A program made the position numbers and the translations under genes. Of a DNA stretch of 64,000 nucleotides, positions 51,921 to 61,229 are shown in pieces. The notes under the pieces were generated by a model. It worked only from the letters and a program-made list of their open reading frames with translations. It ran no database searches and was not told where the DNA came from. Location of the stretch: NCBI RefSeq assembly GCF_035917975.1, contig NZ_CP109130.1:1426001-1490000 (forward strand), in the 5' to 3' direction. Origin of the DNA: Streptosporangium sp. NBC_01756. Its GTDB lineage: Bacteria > Actinomycetota > Actinomycetes > Streptosporangiales > Streptosporangiaceae. Positions within the stretch are counted from its first letter, which is position 1; each line of letters begins with the position of its first letter.

Positions 51921-53360
51921 ATGAGCCCGACCATTGCGATCATCGGCGCCGGGTTCGGCGGGCTGTGCATGGCCATCCAGCTGGAACGGGCGGGGATCCG
52001 CTCCTACACGGTCTTCGAGAAGGGGAGCGGCGTCGGGGGCACCTGGCGGGACAACACCTATCCGGGTGCCGGCTGCGACGTCCCCTCCCACCTGTACTCC
52101 TTCTCCTTCGAGAGATACTCCAGCTGGACCCGCCGCTATCCGGGGCAGCCCGAGATCCTCGGTTATCTGGAGAGGTGCGCCGACAAGTACGGCCTGCGTC
52201 CGCGGATCCGGCTGAACACCGAGGTCACCGCCGCCGTCTTCGACGAGTCGCTGGGCAGATGGCGGGTGCGCTCCTCCTCCGGCGAGGAACTCTTCGACGT
52301 GGTGGTGTCGGCGGTGGGGCAGCTCAACCGTCCCCAGTTGCCCGACATCCCGGGGATGTCAGACTTCACCGGCGTGGCGTTCCACTCCGCCCGCTGGGAC
52401 CACTCCCAGGATCTGGCGGGCAAACGGGTGGCGGTGATCGGGAACGGATCCTCGGCGGCGCAGTTCATCCCCCGGGTGGCCGAGGTCGCCGGGCAGCTGG
52501 ACGTCTTCCAGCGCACCCCGAACTGGGTGATCCCCAAGCCCGACGCGGTCTTCGGCAAGACCGTCCGGACGGTCCTGCACCGCCTGCCGTTCCTGCAGCG
52601 GGGCTACCGCGAATGGATCTACCGTTACGCCGAGGCCACCCTCTACCAGGCGCTCGCGGGCGGGTGGAGCGCCGGGCTGCTGCGCAAGCGTGCCCTGGAG
52701 CATCTGCACCGCCAGGTCCGGGACCCGCGACTGCGGGCCAAGCTGACCCCCGATTACCCGGTCGGCTGCAAGCGGGTCGTCATCGACAGCGCCTTCTATC
52801 CCGCGCTGACCCGCCCCGACGTCGACCTCGTCACCGAGCCGATCGTCCGGATCGCCCCCGCCGGCGTCGAGACCACCGACGGCCTCCACGAGGCGGACGT
52901 GATCATCTACGCCACCGGTTTCCAGGGCACCGGGTTCCTGTCCCCCGTCGACATCGTCGGCCGTCAGGGGCGGCACCTCGCCGAGGAGTGGCAGGACGGG
53001 GCCGAGGCCTATCTCGGCATCGCGGTGCCGCGCTTCCCGAACCTGTTCCTGCTGTACGGGCCCAACACCAACCTCGGGCACAGCTCGATCGTCTTCATGA
53101 TCGAGTGTCAGGTCCGATACATCATGGGCTGCCTGCCGCACCTCGCGCGCAGGGGGCCGATGGAGGTGCGGCCCGAGGCGATGGACGCGTGGCGGCGGAG
53201 CCTGGAGCGGGCCATGGGCACCATGGTGTGGGGGGCGGGCTGTAGGAGCTGGTACAAGAACGCGGCGGGCCGGGTGACCAACAACTGGCCGGCTCCGACG
53301 CCTCTCTACCGGAGGCTGACCCGGACGCCCCGGACCGCGGCTTTCCGCTTCGCGCACTGA
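51921..53360 (+). CDS. Flavin-dependent monooxygenase (Baeyer-Villiger/FMO type)
   Basis: 479 residues from ATG 51921, with AGGAGAG seven bases upstream. FAD-binding GAGFGGLCMAIQLERAG (8-24), the BVMO/FMO fingerprint region GVGGTWRDNTYPGAGCDVPSH is close to the class I consensus, and NADPH-binding GNGSSAAQFIPRVAE lies near 180. It oxygenates ketones or heteroatoms in the cytoplasm; the substrate is unknown. Single gene. Confidence 0.9.
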   Translation: MSPTIAIIGAGFGGLCMAIQLERAGIRSYTVFEKGSGVGGTWRDNTYPGAGCDVPSHLYSFSFERYSSWTRRYPGQPEILGYLERCADKYGLRPRIRLNTEVTAAVFDESLGRWRVRSSSGEELFDVVVSAVGQLNRPQLPDIPGMSDFTGVAFHSARWDHSQDLAGKRVAVIGNGSSAAQFIPRVAEVAGQLDVFQRTPNWVIPKPDAVFGKTVRTVLHRLPFLQRGYREWIYRYAEATLYQALAGGWSAGLLRKRALEHLHRQVRDPRLRAKLTPDYPVGCKRVVIDSAFYPALTRPDVDLVTEPIVRIAPAGVETTDGLHEADVIIYATGFQGTGFLSPVDIVGRQGRHLAEEWQDGAEAYLGIAVPRFPNLFLLYGPNTNLGHSSIVFMIECQVRYIMGCLPHLARRGPMEVRPEAMDAWRRSLERAMGTMVWGAGCRSWYKNAAGRVTNNWPAPTPLYRRLTRTPRTAAFRFAH

Positions 53361-53444
53361 CCCGGACGCCTCAAGCCGCGGCTTTCCGCTTCGCGCACTG
53401 ACCCGGACGCCTCAAGCCGCGGCTTTCCGCTTCGTACACTGACC
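53318..53444 (+). repeat. Three tandem 41-bp repeats spanning the monooxygenase stop
   Basis: The unit TGACCCGGACGCC..GCGGCTTTCCGCTTCG occurs three times with period 41 (starts about 53319, 53360, 53401). Copies two and three differ only near the end (GCGCAC versus TACAC) and copy one at four positions. The first copy is inside the reading frame and supplies the stop context; the other two lie behind it. Since 41 is not a multiple of three, duplication extends only the non-coding part. Confidence 0.85.
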
Positions 53445-53518
53445 CGTCTGCACGGCGGGGGCGGACTTGTCGATAACGTCGGGGGCGACGAGAGCACTCC
53501 GCGAAGAAGGGCCTGCCC

Positions 53519-54556
53519 GTGTCCGCTGACCTCCATCGTGACGCCGTGGTCGCCGATACCCACAACGACCTGCTGATGGCCGTCACGGCGCGCCCTCCGG
53601 GGCAGTGGGCTGCGTTCTTCCGTGAGCGCTGGCTGCCCCAGCTCCGGGAGGGCGGGGTGAACCTGCAGGTGCTGCCGGTCTTCGTCGACGACCAGTACCG
53701 GCCCGAGGGGGCGCTCCGGCAGACCCTGCGCATGATCGAGTGTGCGCACACGCTGGCGGAGGGCAACGCCGACGCCGTACGGCTCTGCGTGAACGGCACG
53801 CAGATCGACGAGGCGCTCGGCGAGGACAGGATCGCCCTGGTGCTGGCGCTGGAGAGCGCCCCGGGCCTGGACGCCAGCGTCGAGTTGCTGCCCACCCTGC
53901 ACCGGCTGGGTGTGCGGGTCGCCTCGATCGCGCACTGGGGCCGTACGGCCCTGGCGGACGGCAGCGGTGAGGACGCCACGGGCAGCAGGCTCACCGCGGC
54001 GGGGGTGGCGGCGGTCCGGGAGATGGAACGCCTCGGCATGATCTTCGATGTCTCGCATCTGGGCGCCTCCGGGGTGGGGCACGTGCTGGAGCTGGCCACC
54101 CGGCCGGTGATGGCGACCCACTCCTCCGCCCGCGCCCTGCGTGAGCACCACCGCAACCTGACCGACGACCAGATCCGCGCCATCGCCGCGACCGGCGGCG
54201 TGGTCTGCGTCAACTTCCTGGCGGCCTTCCTGTCGGAAGACCCGGCCGAATACACCGTGGACCGGCTGGTGGACCACATCGAGCACGTCGTGAGCGTCGG
54301 CGGGATCGACCACGTCGGCCTCGGCCCCGACTTCGTCCGCGAGGTCATGCACGACGTCACACCGCCGTGCTGCGAGGGGTTCAGCTACAGCGGCGTCGAC
54401 GCTTTGGCCGCCGTCCCCGGGCTGGCGGGCCCCAGCGGGCTGCCGCTGGTCACCGACGCCCTGCTCAAGCACGGTTTCGCCGACGAGGAGATCGTCAAGA
54501 TCCTCGGCGGCAACGTCCTGCGGCTGTTCCGCGCCGAGCTGGGGGTGCCCGCGTGA
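53519..54556 (+). CDS. Membrane dipeptidase family (M19) peptidase
   Basis: 345 residues from GTG 53519 (GAAGAAGGG upstream). M19 metal site: THNDLL at the start (DTHND), Glu in LALESAPG, His in FDVSHLG and HSSARAL, with DHVGLGPDF late. It hydrolyses dipeptides, including those with D-residues. Overlaps the next gene by GTGA; four coupled or adjacent genes here appear to serve amino-acid or peptide salvage. Confidence 0.9.
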   Translation: MSADLHRDAVVADTHNDLLMAVTARPPGQWAAFFRERWLPQLREGGVNLQVLPVFVDDQYRPEGALRQTLRMIECAHTLAEGNADAVRLCVNGTQIDEALGEDRIALVLALESAPGLDASVELLPTLHRLGVRVASIAHWGRTALADGSGEDATGSRLTAAGVAAVREMERLGMIFDVSHLGASGVGHVLELATRPVMATHSSARALREHHRNLTDDQIRAIAATGGVVCVNFLAAFLSEDPAEYTVDRLVDHIEHVVSVGGIDHVGLGPDFVREVMHDVTPPCCEGFSYSGVDALAAVPGLAGPSGLPLVTDALLKHGFADEEIVKILGGNVLRLFRAELGVPA

Positions 54557-55680
54557 ACCTGGACGTCATGCTCGCGGACCTGAAGGAGCTCGTCGAGTGC
54601 GAGTCGTTCTCCGCCGACCACGAGGCGGTGGCCCGCAGCGCCCGGGTGGTCGCCGACCTGGGGTCGCGGCGGCTCGGTGCGCGTCCCGAGACGATCGTGG
54701 TCGACGGGGTCACCCACCTGCGGTGGACCTTCGGCGCGCCCCGGGTCCTGGTGGTGGGCCACCACGACACGGTCTGGCCGATCGGGACGCTGGCCGAGCA
54801 CCCCTGGTCGCTGGTGGACGGCGTGGCCCGGGGACCGGGGGTGTTCGACATGAAGGCGGGGCTGGTCCAGGCGTTCCACGCGCTGGCCGCGCTTCCGTCG
54901 CCGGACGGGGTGTGCCTGCTGGTCACTGGGGACGAGGAGGTCGGCTCGCCGTCCTCGCGCGCGCTGATCGAGGAGTCGGCACGCGGCTGCGTGGCCGCGT
55001 TCGTCCTGGAGGCGAGCGGCGACGGCGGGGCGCTGAAGACCGCACGCAAGGGCACCTCCAACTACGGTCTCACCGTGCACGGCAAGGCGGCGCACGCGGG
55101 GCTGGAACCGGATAAGGGGGCCAACGCCACCGTCGAGCTGGCCCACCAGATCCTCGCCCTCGGCGTGATCGCCTCGTCGGCGGACGGCGGGACGGCACCG
55201 GACGGCCTGGGGCCGACCACGGTGACGCCGACCGTGCTGTCGGGGGGCACCACCGCCAACACCGTGCCCGCGCTCGCCAGCGTGGAGGTCGACGTGCGGG
55301 TGCCCACCGTCGCGGCGCAGCGCCGGGTGGACGAGCTGGTGCGGGCGCTCGTCCCCCGGGTCGCCGGGACCCGGCTGGAGGTGAGCGGGGGGCCGAACCG
55401 GCCACCGCTGGAGAAGTCCTCCTCGGCGCACCTGTTCGGGCTGGCCTGCCGGATCGCGAAGGATCTGGGCATGGAGCCGCTGCGGGGGGTGGCCGTGGGA
55501 GGCGCGTCCGACGGAAACTTCACCGCGGGGATCGGCTGCCCGACACTCGACGGGCTCGGCGCGGTGGGCGGCGGCGCGCACGCCGCGCACGAGCACGTGC
55601 TCGTCGCCGAGATGCCGGACCGGACGAGGCTGTTGGCCGGGCTGGTCACCTCGGTGCTCTCGGGGGAGGCCGGCGAATGA
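54553..55680 (+). CDS. M20 family metallohydrolase (carboxypeptidase G2/deacylase-like)
   Basis: 375 residues from GTG 54553. Zinc site: VVGHHDTVWP, PGVFDMKAG, TGDEEVGSP and the dimerisation domain (NYGLTVHGKAAHAG), ending AAHEHVL for the last His. It removes acyl or glutamyl groups from amino acids. Coupled on both sides (GTGA and ATGA), so it works with the dipeptidase and the GNAT. Confidence 0.92.
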   Translation: MNLDVMLADLKELVECESFSADHEAVARSARVVADLGSRRLGARPETIVVDGVTHLRWTFGAPRVLVVGHHDTVWPIGTLAEHPWSLVDGVARGPGVFDMKAGLVQAFHALAALPSPDGVCLLVTGDEEVGSPSSRALIEESARGCVAAFVLEASGDGGALKTARKGTSNYGLTVHGKAAHAGLEPDKGANATVELAHQILALGVIASSADGGTAPDGLGPTTVTPTVLSGGTTANTVPALASVEVDVRVPTVAAQRRVDELVRALVPRVAGTRLEVSGGPNRPPLEKSSSAHLFGLACRIAKDLGMEPLRGVAVGGASDGNFTAGIGCPTLDGLGAVGGGAHAAHEHVLVAEMPDRTRLLAGLVTSVLSGEAGE

Positions 55681-56504
55681 GCAGCTCCGTCCGTGCGGAC
55701 CCGTACGCCGACGCGGCGGCCAGGAAGGCGGGGGTGCGTGTCGCCGAGCTGTCCGAGCTGGCCGGCTTCAAGGAGGTCTTCCGGCTGTTCGACGACATCT
55801 GGCAGCACGACCCCGGCGATCCGCCGATCTCCGTCGAGCTGATGCGGGCGCTGTCGCACGCGGGCAACTACGTGGCCGGCGCCTACCAGGGCGATCGGAT
55901 GGTCGGGGCCTCGGTGGCGTTCTTCGGAGCGCCGACGGGGCAGGTGCTGCACTCCCACGTCACCGGCGCCGTGACCGGGCGGGGGATCGGGTTCGCACTC
56001 AAGCTGCACCAGCGCGCCTGGGCCCTTGACCGGGGTCTGGACCGGATCACCTGGACCTATGATCCGCTGGTGCGCCGCAACGCCCACTTCAACCTGGTCA
56101 AACTCGGCGCCCGGCCGGAGGAGTACCTGCCGTCCTTCTACGGTGCCATGGAGGACGCGATCAACGCGGGGGACGAGTCGGACCGGGTGCTGGCCGTCTG
56201 GCGGCTGTCCGAGCCCCCGGTGGTGGCCGCCGTCCGGGGCGAGCCGTACCGGCCGCAGGTCCCGCCGGACGCGGTGACCGGGCTGGCCTGGAGCGACGAC
56301 GGACCGGTCGCCGGACGCCGGGACGCCCGGGTGGTGCTGGTCGCCACGCCGCCCGACATCGAGACGCTGCGGCGTGCCGACCCGGCCGCGGCCGGGGTGT
56401 GGCGCCGCGCCGTACGTGACGTGCTGGGCGGGTTGCTGGCGGAAGGCGGCCGGGTGACCGGGTTCACCGGCGAGGGCTATTACATCGTGGAGCGAACCGC
56501 CTGA
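55677..56504 (+). CDS. GNAT-family N-acyltransferase
   Basis: 275 residues from ATG overlapping the M20 stop (ATGA). GNAT core: acyl-CoA loop region VTGAVTGRGIGFALKLHQRAW (motif A, Q/RxxGxG/A form), then RITWTYDPLVRRNAHFNLVKLG, which is characteristic of a subfamily found beside OSBS/NSAR racemases. In the characterised Geobacillus pathway such a GNAT succinylates D-amino acids. The same role is inferred. Confidence 0.85.
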   Translation: MSSSVRADPYADAAARKAGVRVAELSELAGFKEVFRLFDDIWQHDPGDPPISVELMRALSHAGNYVAGAYQGDRMVGASVAFFGAPTGQVLHSHVTGAVTGRGIGFALKLHQRAWALDRGLDRITWTYDPLVRRNAHFNLVKLGARPEEYLPSFYGAMEDAINAGDESDRVLAVWRLSEPPVVAAVRGEPYRPQVPPDAVTGLAWSDDGPVAGRRDARVVLVATPPDIETLRRADPAAAGVWRRAVRDVLGGLLAEGGRVTGFTGEGYYIVERTA

Positions 56505-56550
56505 CCGGCGGCGACATCGAGGGGAGACGCGGCACAGGCCGCACATCACT

Positions 56551-57651
56551 ATGAAGATCACTGGAATCGAACTGCGGCGGATCTCGTTACCGCTGGTCAG
56601 CCCGTTCCGCACCTCGTTCGGCACCGAGACCGGGCGCGACGTGCTCCTGGTCCGGGTCGTGACGCCCGACGCCGAGGGCTGGGCCGAGTGCGTGGCCATG
56701 TCCGAGCCGCTGTACTCCGCCGAGTACGTCGACGGCGCCGCCGAGGTGCTGCGCCGCTTTCTCATCCCCGCGCTGCCGGCCCATGTCGACGCCCACAGCG
56801 CGGGCCGGGCGATGGAGCCGTTCAAGGGCCACCAGATGGCCAAGGCCGCCCTGGAGACCGCCGTCCTGGACGCCCAGCTCCGCACCGGCGGCCAGTCGCT
56901 GGCCTCCTTCCTCGGCGCCTCCGCCGACCGGGTGCCCTGCGGAGTGTCGGTCGGCATCATGGACTCCATCCCGGAGCTGCTCGACGCCGTCGGCGGCTAC
57001 CTGGCCGAGGGCTACCTCCGGATCAAGCTGAAGATCGAACCCGGCTGGGACCTGGCCCCGGTCAGCGCCGTGCGCGAACGCTTCGGCCCCGAGGTGCTGC
57101 TGCAGGTCGACGCCAACGCCGCCTACACCCTGGTCGACGCCCCGCACCTGGCCAAACTCGACGAATTCGGCCTGCTGCTCATCGAACAGCCCCTGGCCAA
57201 CGACGACATGGTCCAGCACGCCGAGCTCGCGAAGCGGATCACGACGCCGATCTGCCTGGACGAGTCCATCGACTCGGCCGCCCACGCCGCCGCGGCCATC
57301 ACCCTGGGCGCCTGTTCGATCATCAACGTCAAGCCCGGCCGGATCGGCGGCTACCTCGAGGCCCGCCGCATCCACGACCTGGCCCGCGCCCACGGCGTCG
57401 CCCTGTGGTGCGGGGGCATGCTGGAGACCGGCATCGGCCGTGCGGCCAACCTCGCCCTGGCTGCGATGCCCGGCTTCACCCTGCCCGGTGACACCTCCGC
57501 CTCACGTCGCTACTACGCCACCGACATCACGCCGCCCTTCGAGCTGCACGACGGCCACATCGGCGTGCCCACCGGTCCCGGCATCGGCGTCGACCCCGTC
57601 CCCGGTATCCTCGACGAGGTCACCACCGCGACGGAGTGGATCACCCTTTAG
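56551..57651 (+). CDS. Enolase-superfamily OSBS/N-succinylamino acid racemase
   Basis: 366 residues. Muconate-lactonising subgroup: the catalytic KxK is LKIKL-like (RIKLKIEPGWD), metal ligands Asp in LQVDANAAY, Glu in LLIEQPLA and Asp in ICLDESID, then Lys in NVKPGRIGG. The family includes o-succinylbenzoate synthase (MenC) and N-succinylamino acid racemase. Its place after the GNAT and M20 genes, and no men genes nearby, favours the racemase. Its stop interlocks with that of the next gene (TTAG, 57648-57651). Confidence 0.87.
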   Translation: MKITGIELRRISLPLVSPFRTSFGTETGRDVLLVRVVTPDAEGWAECVAMSEPLYSAEYVDGAAEVLRRFLIPALPAHVDAHSAGRAMEPFKGHQMAKAALETAVLDAQLRTGGQSLASFLGASADRVPCGVSVGIMDSIPELLDAVGGYLAEGYLRIKLKIEPGWDLAPVSAVRERFGPEVLLQVDANAAYTLVDAPHLAKLDEFGLLLIEQPLANDDMVQHAELAKRITTPICLDESIDSAAHAAAAITLGACSIINVKPGRIGGYLEARRIHDLARAHGVALWCGGMLETGIGRAANLALAAMPGFTLPGDTSASRRYYATDITPPFELHDGHIGVPTGPGIGVDPVPGILDEVTTATEWITL

Positions 57652-59129
57652 CCGGCCGACAGGTAGTCCTCGCGGAGCCTGGAGCGGGAGAGCTTCCCGG
57701 TGGGAGTGCGGGGCAGCTCGTCACGGAACTCGATGACCCGGGGGTGCTTGAACCGGGCGATCCGGCGGCCGAGGTGTTCCAGCAGCTCCGCGGGGGTGGG
57801 CCGGGGACCGGGTCCGGGCTGGACCAGCGCGACCACACGGTGGCCCCACTCCTCGTCGGGCACGCCGATGACCGCGACGTCGGCCACCGCGGGATGCTCC
57901 AGCAGCGCCGCCTCGATCTCGGCGGGGTAGATGTTCACCCCGCCCGAGATGATCAGGTCGGTACGGCGGTCGCACAGGTACAGGAACCCGTCCTTGTCCA
58001 TGAAGCCGACGTCGCCGGGGGTGTACCACTCCCCGCGCATGCTGGAGGCGGTCTTGGCCGGGTCCTTGCGGTAGCTGAAGCGGCCGAGTCCGGACTTGAG
58101 GGAGATCATTCCGGGCTCGCCCGCAGGGGCCTCCTCGCCGTCCTCGCCGAGGATCCGCGCCTCGAAGCCGGGGGCCGGGCGGCCGACCGTGCCGGGGTGC
58201 TCCAGCCAGTCGTGCGGCTTGACGAAGAAGGCGATGGTCGCCTCGGTGGAGCCGTAGTACTCGTAGAGGACGGGACCCCACCAGTCCATCATCTGCTGCT
58301 TGACCGCCACCGGGCAGGCCGCGCCGGTGTGGATCACCTGCCGGAGCGACGACACGTCGTAGGAGTCGCGGACCTCGGCCGGCAGTCGCAGCATCCGGTG
58401 GAACATCGTCGGGACCATCATGGCGTTGGTCACCCGGTGCCTGTCGATCAGTTCGAGGACAAGGGCCGGCTCGAACCTGGGGGCGATCACCAGGGTGTGG
58501 CCCAGGTGCAGTGCGAACATCGTGTGGGCGCACGGTGCGGAGTGGTACATCGGCGAGGTCACCAGATGGATCTCGTCGCCCGGCCGCAGGTCGCAGACCT
58601 CGCCGAAGAACCAGGTGACGAGCGGGATCACCGCCTCCGGTTCGGCCCCGGACAGCGGCCGCTGCACGCCCTTGGGGAATCCGGTGGTGCCCGAGGTGTA
58701 CCACATGACCGCGCCCGCCGTCCTGTCGCCGGGCGCGGTCACGGGCTGCCCCTCGGCCAGTCCGGCGGTGCCGGTGAGGGCCCCCGGCACGGGGTGGTCC
58801 CGGTCGGCGACCACGACCCTGGCGTCGCAGTCGGCCAGGATGTAGGCGATCTCGGCTTCGGTCAGATGCCAGTTGACCGGTACGTAGTACAGGCCGATCT
58901 GCCCGGTGGCCATCAGCATGACCACCGCGTCGAGGCCGTTGGGCAGCACTCCGGCGACCACGTCCCCCGAGGTCAGCCCCCGGGCCCGGAGCCCGTGCGA
59001 CACCTGGTTCACCCTGGCCAGCAGTTCACCGAAGGTCGTCACCGTGCCGTCGGCGTCGATCACCGCCCGGCGACCGGGATCGGCCTCCGCGATCCGGTAG
59101 AAGCCGGGGAGCGCGCTGATGTCGGGCAT
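57648..59129 (-). CDS. AMP-dependent acyl-CoA synthetase
   Basis: 493 residues of the ANL superfamily: P-loop-like YTSGTTGFPKGV, YYGSTEA, YTPGDVGFMDKDGFLYLCDR, and the C-terminal catalytic Lys in RTPTGKLSR. It activates a carboxylic acid as acyl-AMP and CoA ester; the chain is unknown. Convergent with the racemase gene and sharing the TTAG stop overlap. Confidence 0.9.
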   Translation of the reverse strand: MPDISALPGFYRIAEADPGRRAVIDADGTVTTFGELLARVNQVSHGLRARGLTSGDVVAGVLPNGLDAVVMLMATGQIGLYYVPVNWHLTEAEIAYILADCDARVVVADRDHPVPGALTGTAGLAEGQPVTAPGDRTAGAVMWYTSGTTGFPKGVQRPLSGAEPEAVIPLVTWFFGEVCDLRPGDEIHLVTSPMYHSAPCAHTMFALHLGHTLVIAPRFEPALVLELIDRHRVTNAMMVPTMFHRMLRLPAEVRDSYDVSSLRQVIHTGAACPVAVKQQMMDWWGPVLYEYYGSTEATIAFFVKPHDWLEHPGTVGRPAPGFEARILGEDGEEAPAGEPGMISLKSGLGRFSYRKDPAKTASSMRGEWYTPGDVGFMDKDGFLYLCDRRTDLIISGGVNIYPAEIEAALLEHPAVADVAVIGVPDEEWGHRVVALVQPGPGPRPTPAELLEHLGRRIARFKHPRVIEFRDELPRTPTGKLSRSRLREDYLSAG

Positions 59130-59273
59130 GGGGTCCCTCCTGTCGGCTCAGAGCACCCGGGCAGCGCTCTACAGAGGTAGCAAAAGTGGTCTTTGCCTCC
59201 TCTTGGCCGTTAAACACCAGGAATCGGTAATCATTCCTTCAATGTGATCGTCTGATCTCGGGGGGAGATTGGC

Positions 59274-60617
59274 GTGATCACACGGAAATCACGGTCGGTG
59301 CGGACCCGGCTGACGTTGGTCGCCGTCGCCGTGGCCGCCCTGGGCGGCCTGCTCGTCACCGCCGTCCTGACATTCTCGCTGTACAAGATGGCGAACGGCC
59401 TGCGCACGAACGAGGTGGCCGGCGCCGTCCTGGACATCATCCAGCTCGACCGGCGGGCGGAGACGCCCGTCGTCCTGCCGCAGGGGGACGCCGCGGGCGT
59501 CCAGGTCCTGGACTCGGCGGGACGGGTCGTCGCGTCCACCGCGTCACTGACCGGCGCCCCCCGGATGGCGGACTTCACCCCTCCGGACGGGAAGGCGCGA
59601 GCCGACCGGGAGGTCTGCGACATCCCCGCGTTCCCCGGCCGATGCATGGTGGTCGTGGCCTTCCGGGTCTACCGGCCGCAGGGCGACCTGCTCGTCTACT
59701 CCGCCGACGACGTCGTCCCCTGGTACGTCCAGCCGGAGGTGTTCGCCCTGTTCGTCGGCGCGTCCCTGCTGTTCACGGCCTTGGCCGGGTTCGGCACCTA
59801 CCACCTGGTGACCCGGGCGCTGCGCCCGGTGAACGACATCAGCGACAACCTCGCGGAGATCACCGCGACCGACTTCGGCAAGCGCGTCCCGGTGCCCCGG
59901 GCACGGGACGAGGTCCGGCATCTGGCTGAGACGATCAACCAGACCCTGGACCGCCTGGAGGCGGCGGCGGAGCAGCAGCGCCGGTTCGCCTCCGACGCCT
60001 CCCACGACCTGCGCAGCCCGCTCACCGCCATGCGCGCCCAGGTGGAGGAGGCCCTGCTGTACCCCGAGGACACCGACTGGGACGCGAAGGCCGCCGCGAT
60101 GCTCGGCAGCCTCGACCGGCTCCAGGCGATCGTCTCCGACCTGCTGATGCTGACCCGGCTGGACGCCGGCACCCCGGCGGTCAAGGAGCGGATCGACCTC
60201 AGCGACCTGCTCCGCGACGAACTGGACCGTCGGCCGCGCCGTGTCCCGGTGATCCGGAAGCTGACAGCGGGGCTCGTCATGGAGGGTGACCGGCTCCGGC
60301 TGTCGCGGCTGCTGACGAACCTGCTGGACAACGCCGAACGGCACACCGCGTCACGGATCACGGTGAGCACCGCGGAAGAGGACGGCATGGCCGTGCTCGA
60401 AGTGCTGGACGACGGCGAGGGAGTCCCCAGGGACCAGTGGGAGATCGTCTTCCGCCGGTTCACCCGGCTGGACGCCTCCCGGAGCAGGGACGCCGGGGGC
60501 ACCGGACTGGGGCTGGCCATCGCCAGGGAGATAGCCCAGGCGCACGGCGGGACCCTGGGGCTGGCGGAGAGCTCGCAAGGTGCACGTTTCGTCCTGCGGC
60601 TGCCCCTGATTCGCTAG
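59274..60617 (+). CDS. Sensor histidine kinase, orphan
   Basis: 447 residues from GTG 59274 (GGGGGAG upstream). Membrane helices at about 14-36 and 155-178, an external domain between them, HAMP (ALRPVNDISDNL), dimerisation box with H244 (SDASHDLRSPLTAM), ATPase N (LLDNAERH) and G boxes (DDGEGVPRDQWEIVFRRF, GTGLGLAIAREIA). No response regulator gene adjoins, so the partner is elsewhere. The TetR gene follows nine bases later. Confidence 0.92.
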   Translation: MITRKSRSVRTRLTLVAVAVAALGGLLVTAVLTFSLYKMANGLRTNEVAGAVLDIIQLDRRAETPVVLPQGDAAGVQVLDSAGRVVASTASLTGAPRMADFTPPDGKARADREVCDIPAFPGRCMVVVAFRVYRPQGDLLVYSADDVVPWYVQPEVFALFVGASLLFTALAGFGTYHLVTRALRPVNDISDNLAEITATDFGKRVPVPRARDEVRHLAETINQTLDRLEAAAEQQRRFASDASHDLRSPLTAMRAQVEEALLYPEDTDWDAKAAAMLGSLDRLQAIVSDLLMLTRLDAGTPAVKERIDLSDLLRDELDRRPRRVPVIRKLTAGLVMEGDRLRLSRLLTNLLDNAERHTASRITVSTAEEDGMAVLEVLDDGEGVPRDQWEIVFRRFTRLDASRSRDAGGTGLGLAIAREIAQAHGGTLGLAESSQGARFVLRLPLIR

Positions 60618-60626
60618 GGTTCCCCT

Positions 60627-61229
60627 GTGGCACGGGGATTTGGGCGACTACGCCGCGATGATCTGCTCCGGACCGCCGGTGACGTCATCGCGGCCCAGGG
60701 ATTCGGGCACACCCGGACGGTGGACATCGCACAGGCCGCCGGAGTCAGCCAGGCACTGCTGTTCTACCACTTCGAGACCAAGGAGAAGCTCCTCGCCCAG
60801 GCCTTCGCCTACGCGGCCGAACGCGACCTGGAGGCGCTCACCAAACTGGAGGAGTCGGGCGGCTCCCCGCTGGAGCGGCTGCGCGGCCTGCTCCGCCTCT
60901 ACTCTCCCGCCGGCAGGTCCAAGGCGTGGGCGCTGTGGATCGACGCCTGGGCCGAGTCGATGCGCAACGCCGAGCTGGAGGAGATGTCCCGCAGGATCGA
61001 CCTGCGCTGGAAGCAGGCGTTACGCGCGATCGTCGACGAGGGAACCGAGACCGGAGCCTTCACCTGTGCCGACCCCGACGGCTCGACCTGGCGGATCATC
61101 TCGCTGATCGACGGCCTGTCCACCCAGATGACCGTGCACCGGCGCGTGCTGTCCCGGGCCCGGATGGCCGAGTTCGTCCGGACGGCTACCGCGGCGGAGC
61201 TGGGCCTGTCTCCCGACGCGCTGTCCTGA
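60627..61229 (+). CDS. TetR/AcrR-family regulator
   Basis: 200 residues from GTG 60627. N-terminal HTH (RDDLLRTAGDVIAAQGFGHT, VDIAQAAGVSQALLFYHF) and helical ligand domain. It begins nine bases after the histidine-kinase stop, so co-transcription is possible; it overlaps the EamA transporter tail to tail by 44 bases. It may control that transporter. Confidence 0.9.
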   Translation: MARGFGRLRRDDLLRTAGDVIAAQGFGHTRTVDIAQAAGVSQALLFYHFETKEKLLAQAFAYAAERDLEALTKLEESGGSPLERLRGLLRLYSPAGRSKAWALWIDAWAESMRNAELEEMSRRIDLRWKQALRAIVDEGTETGAFTCADPDGSTWRIISLIDGLSTQMTVHRRVLSRARMAEFVRTATAAELGLSPDALS

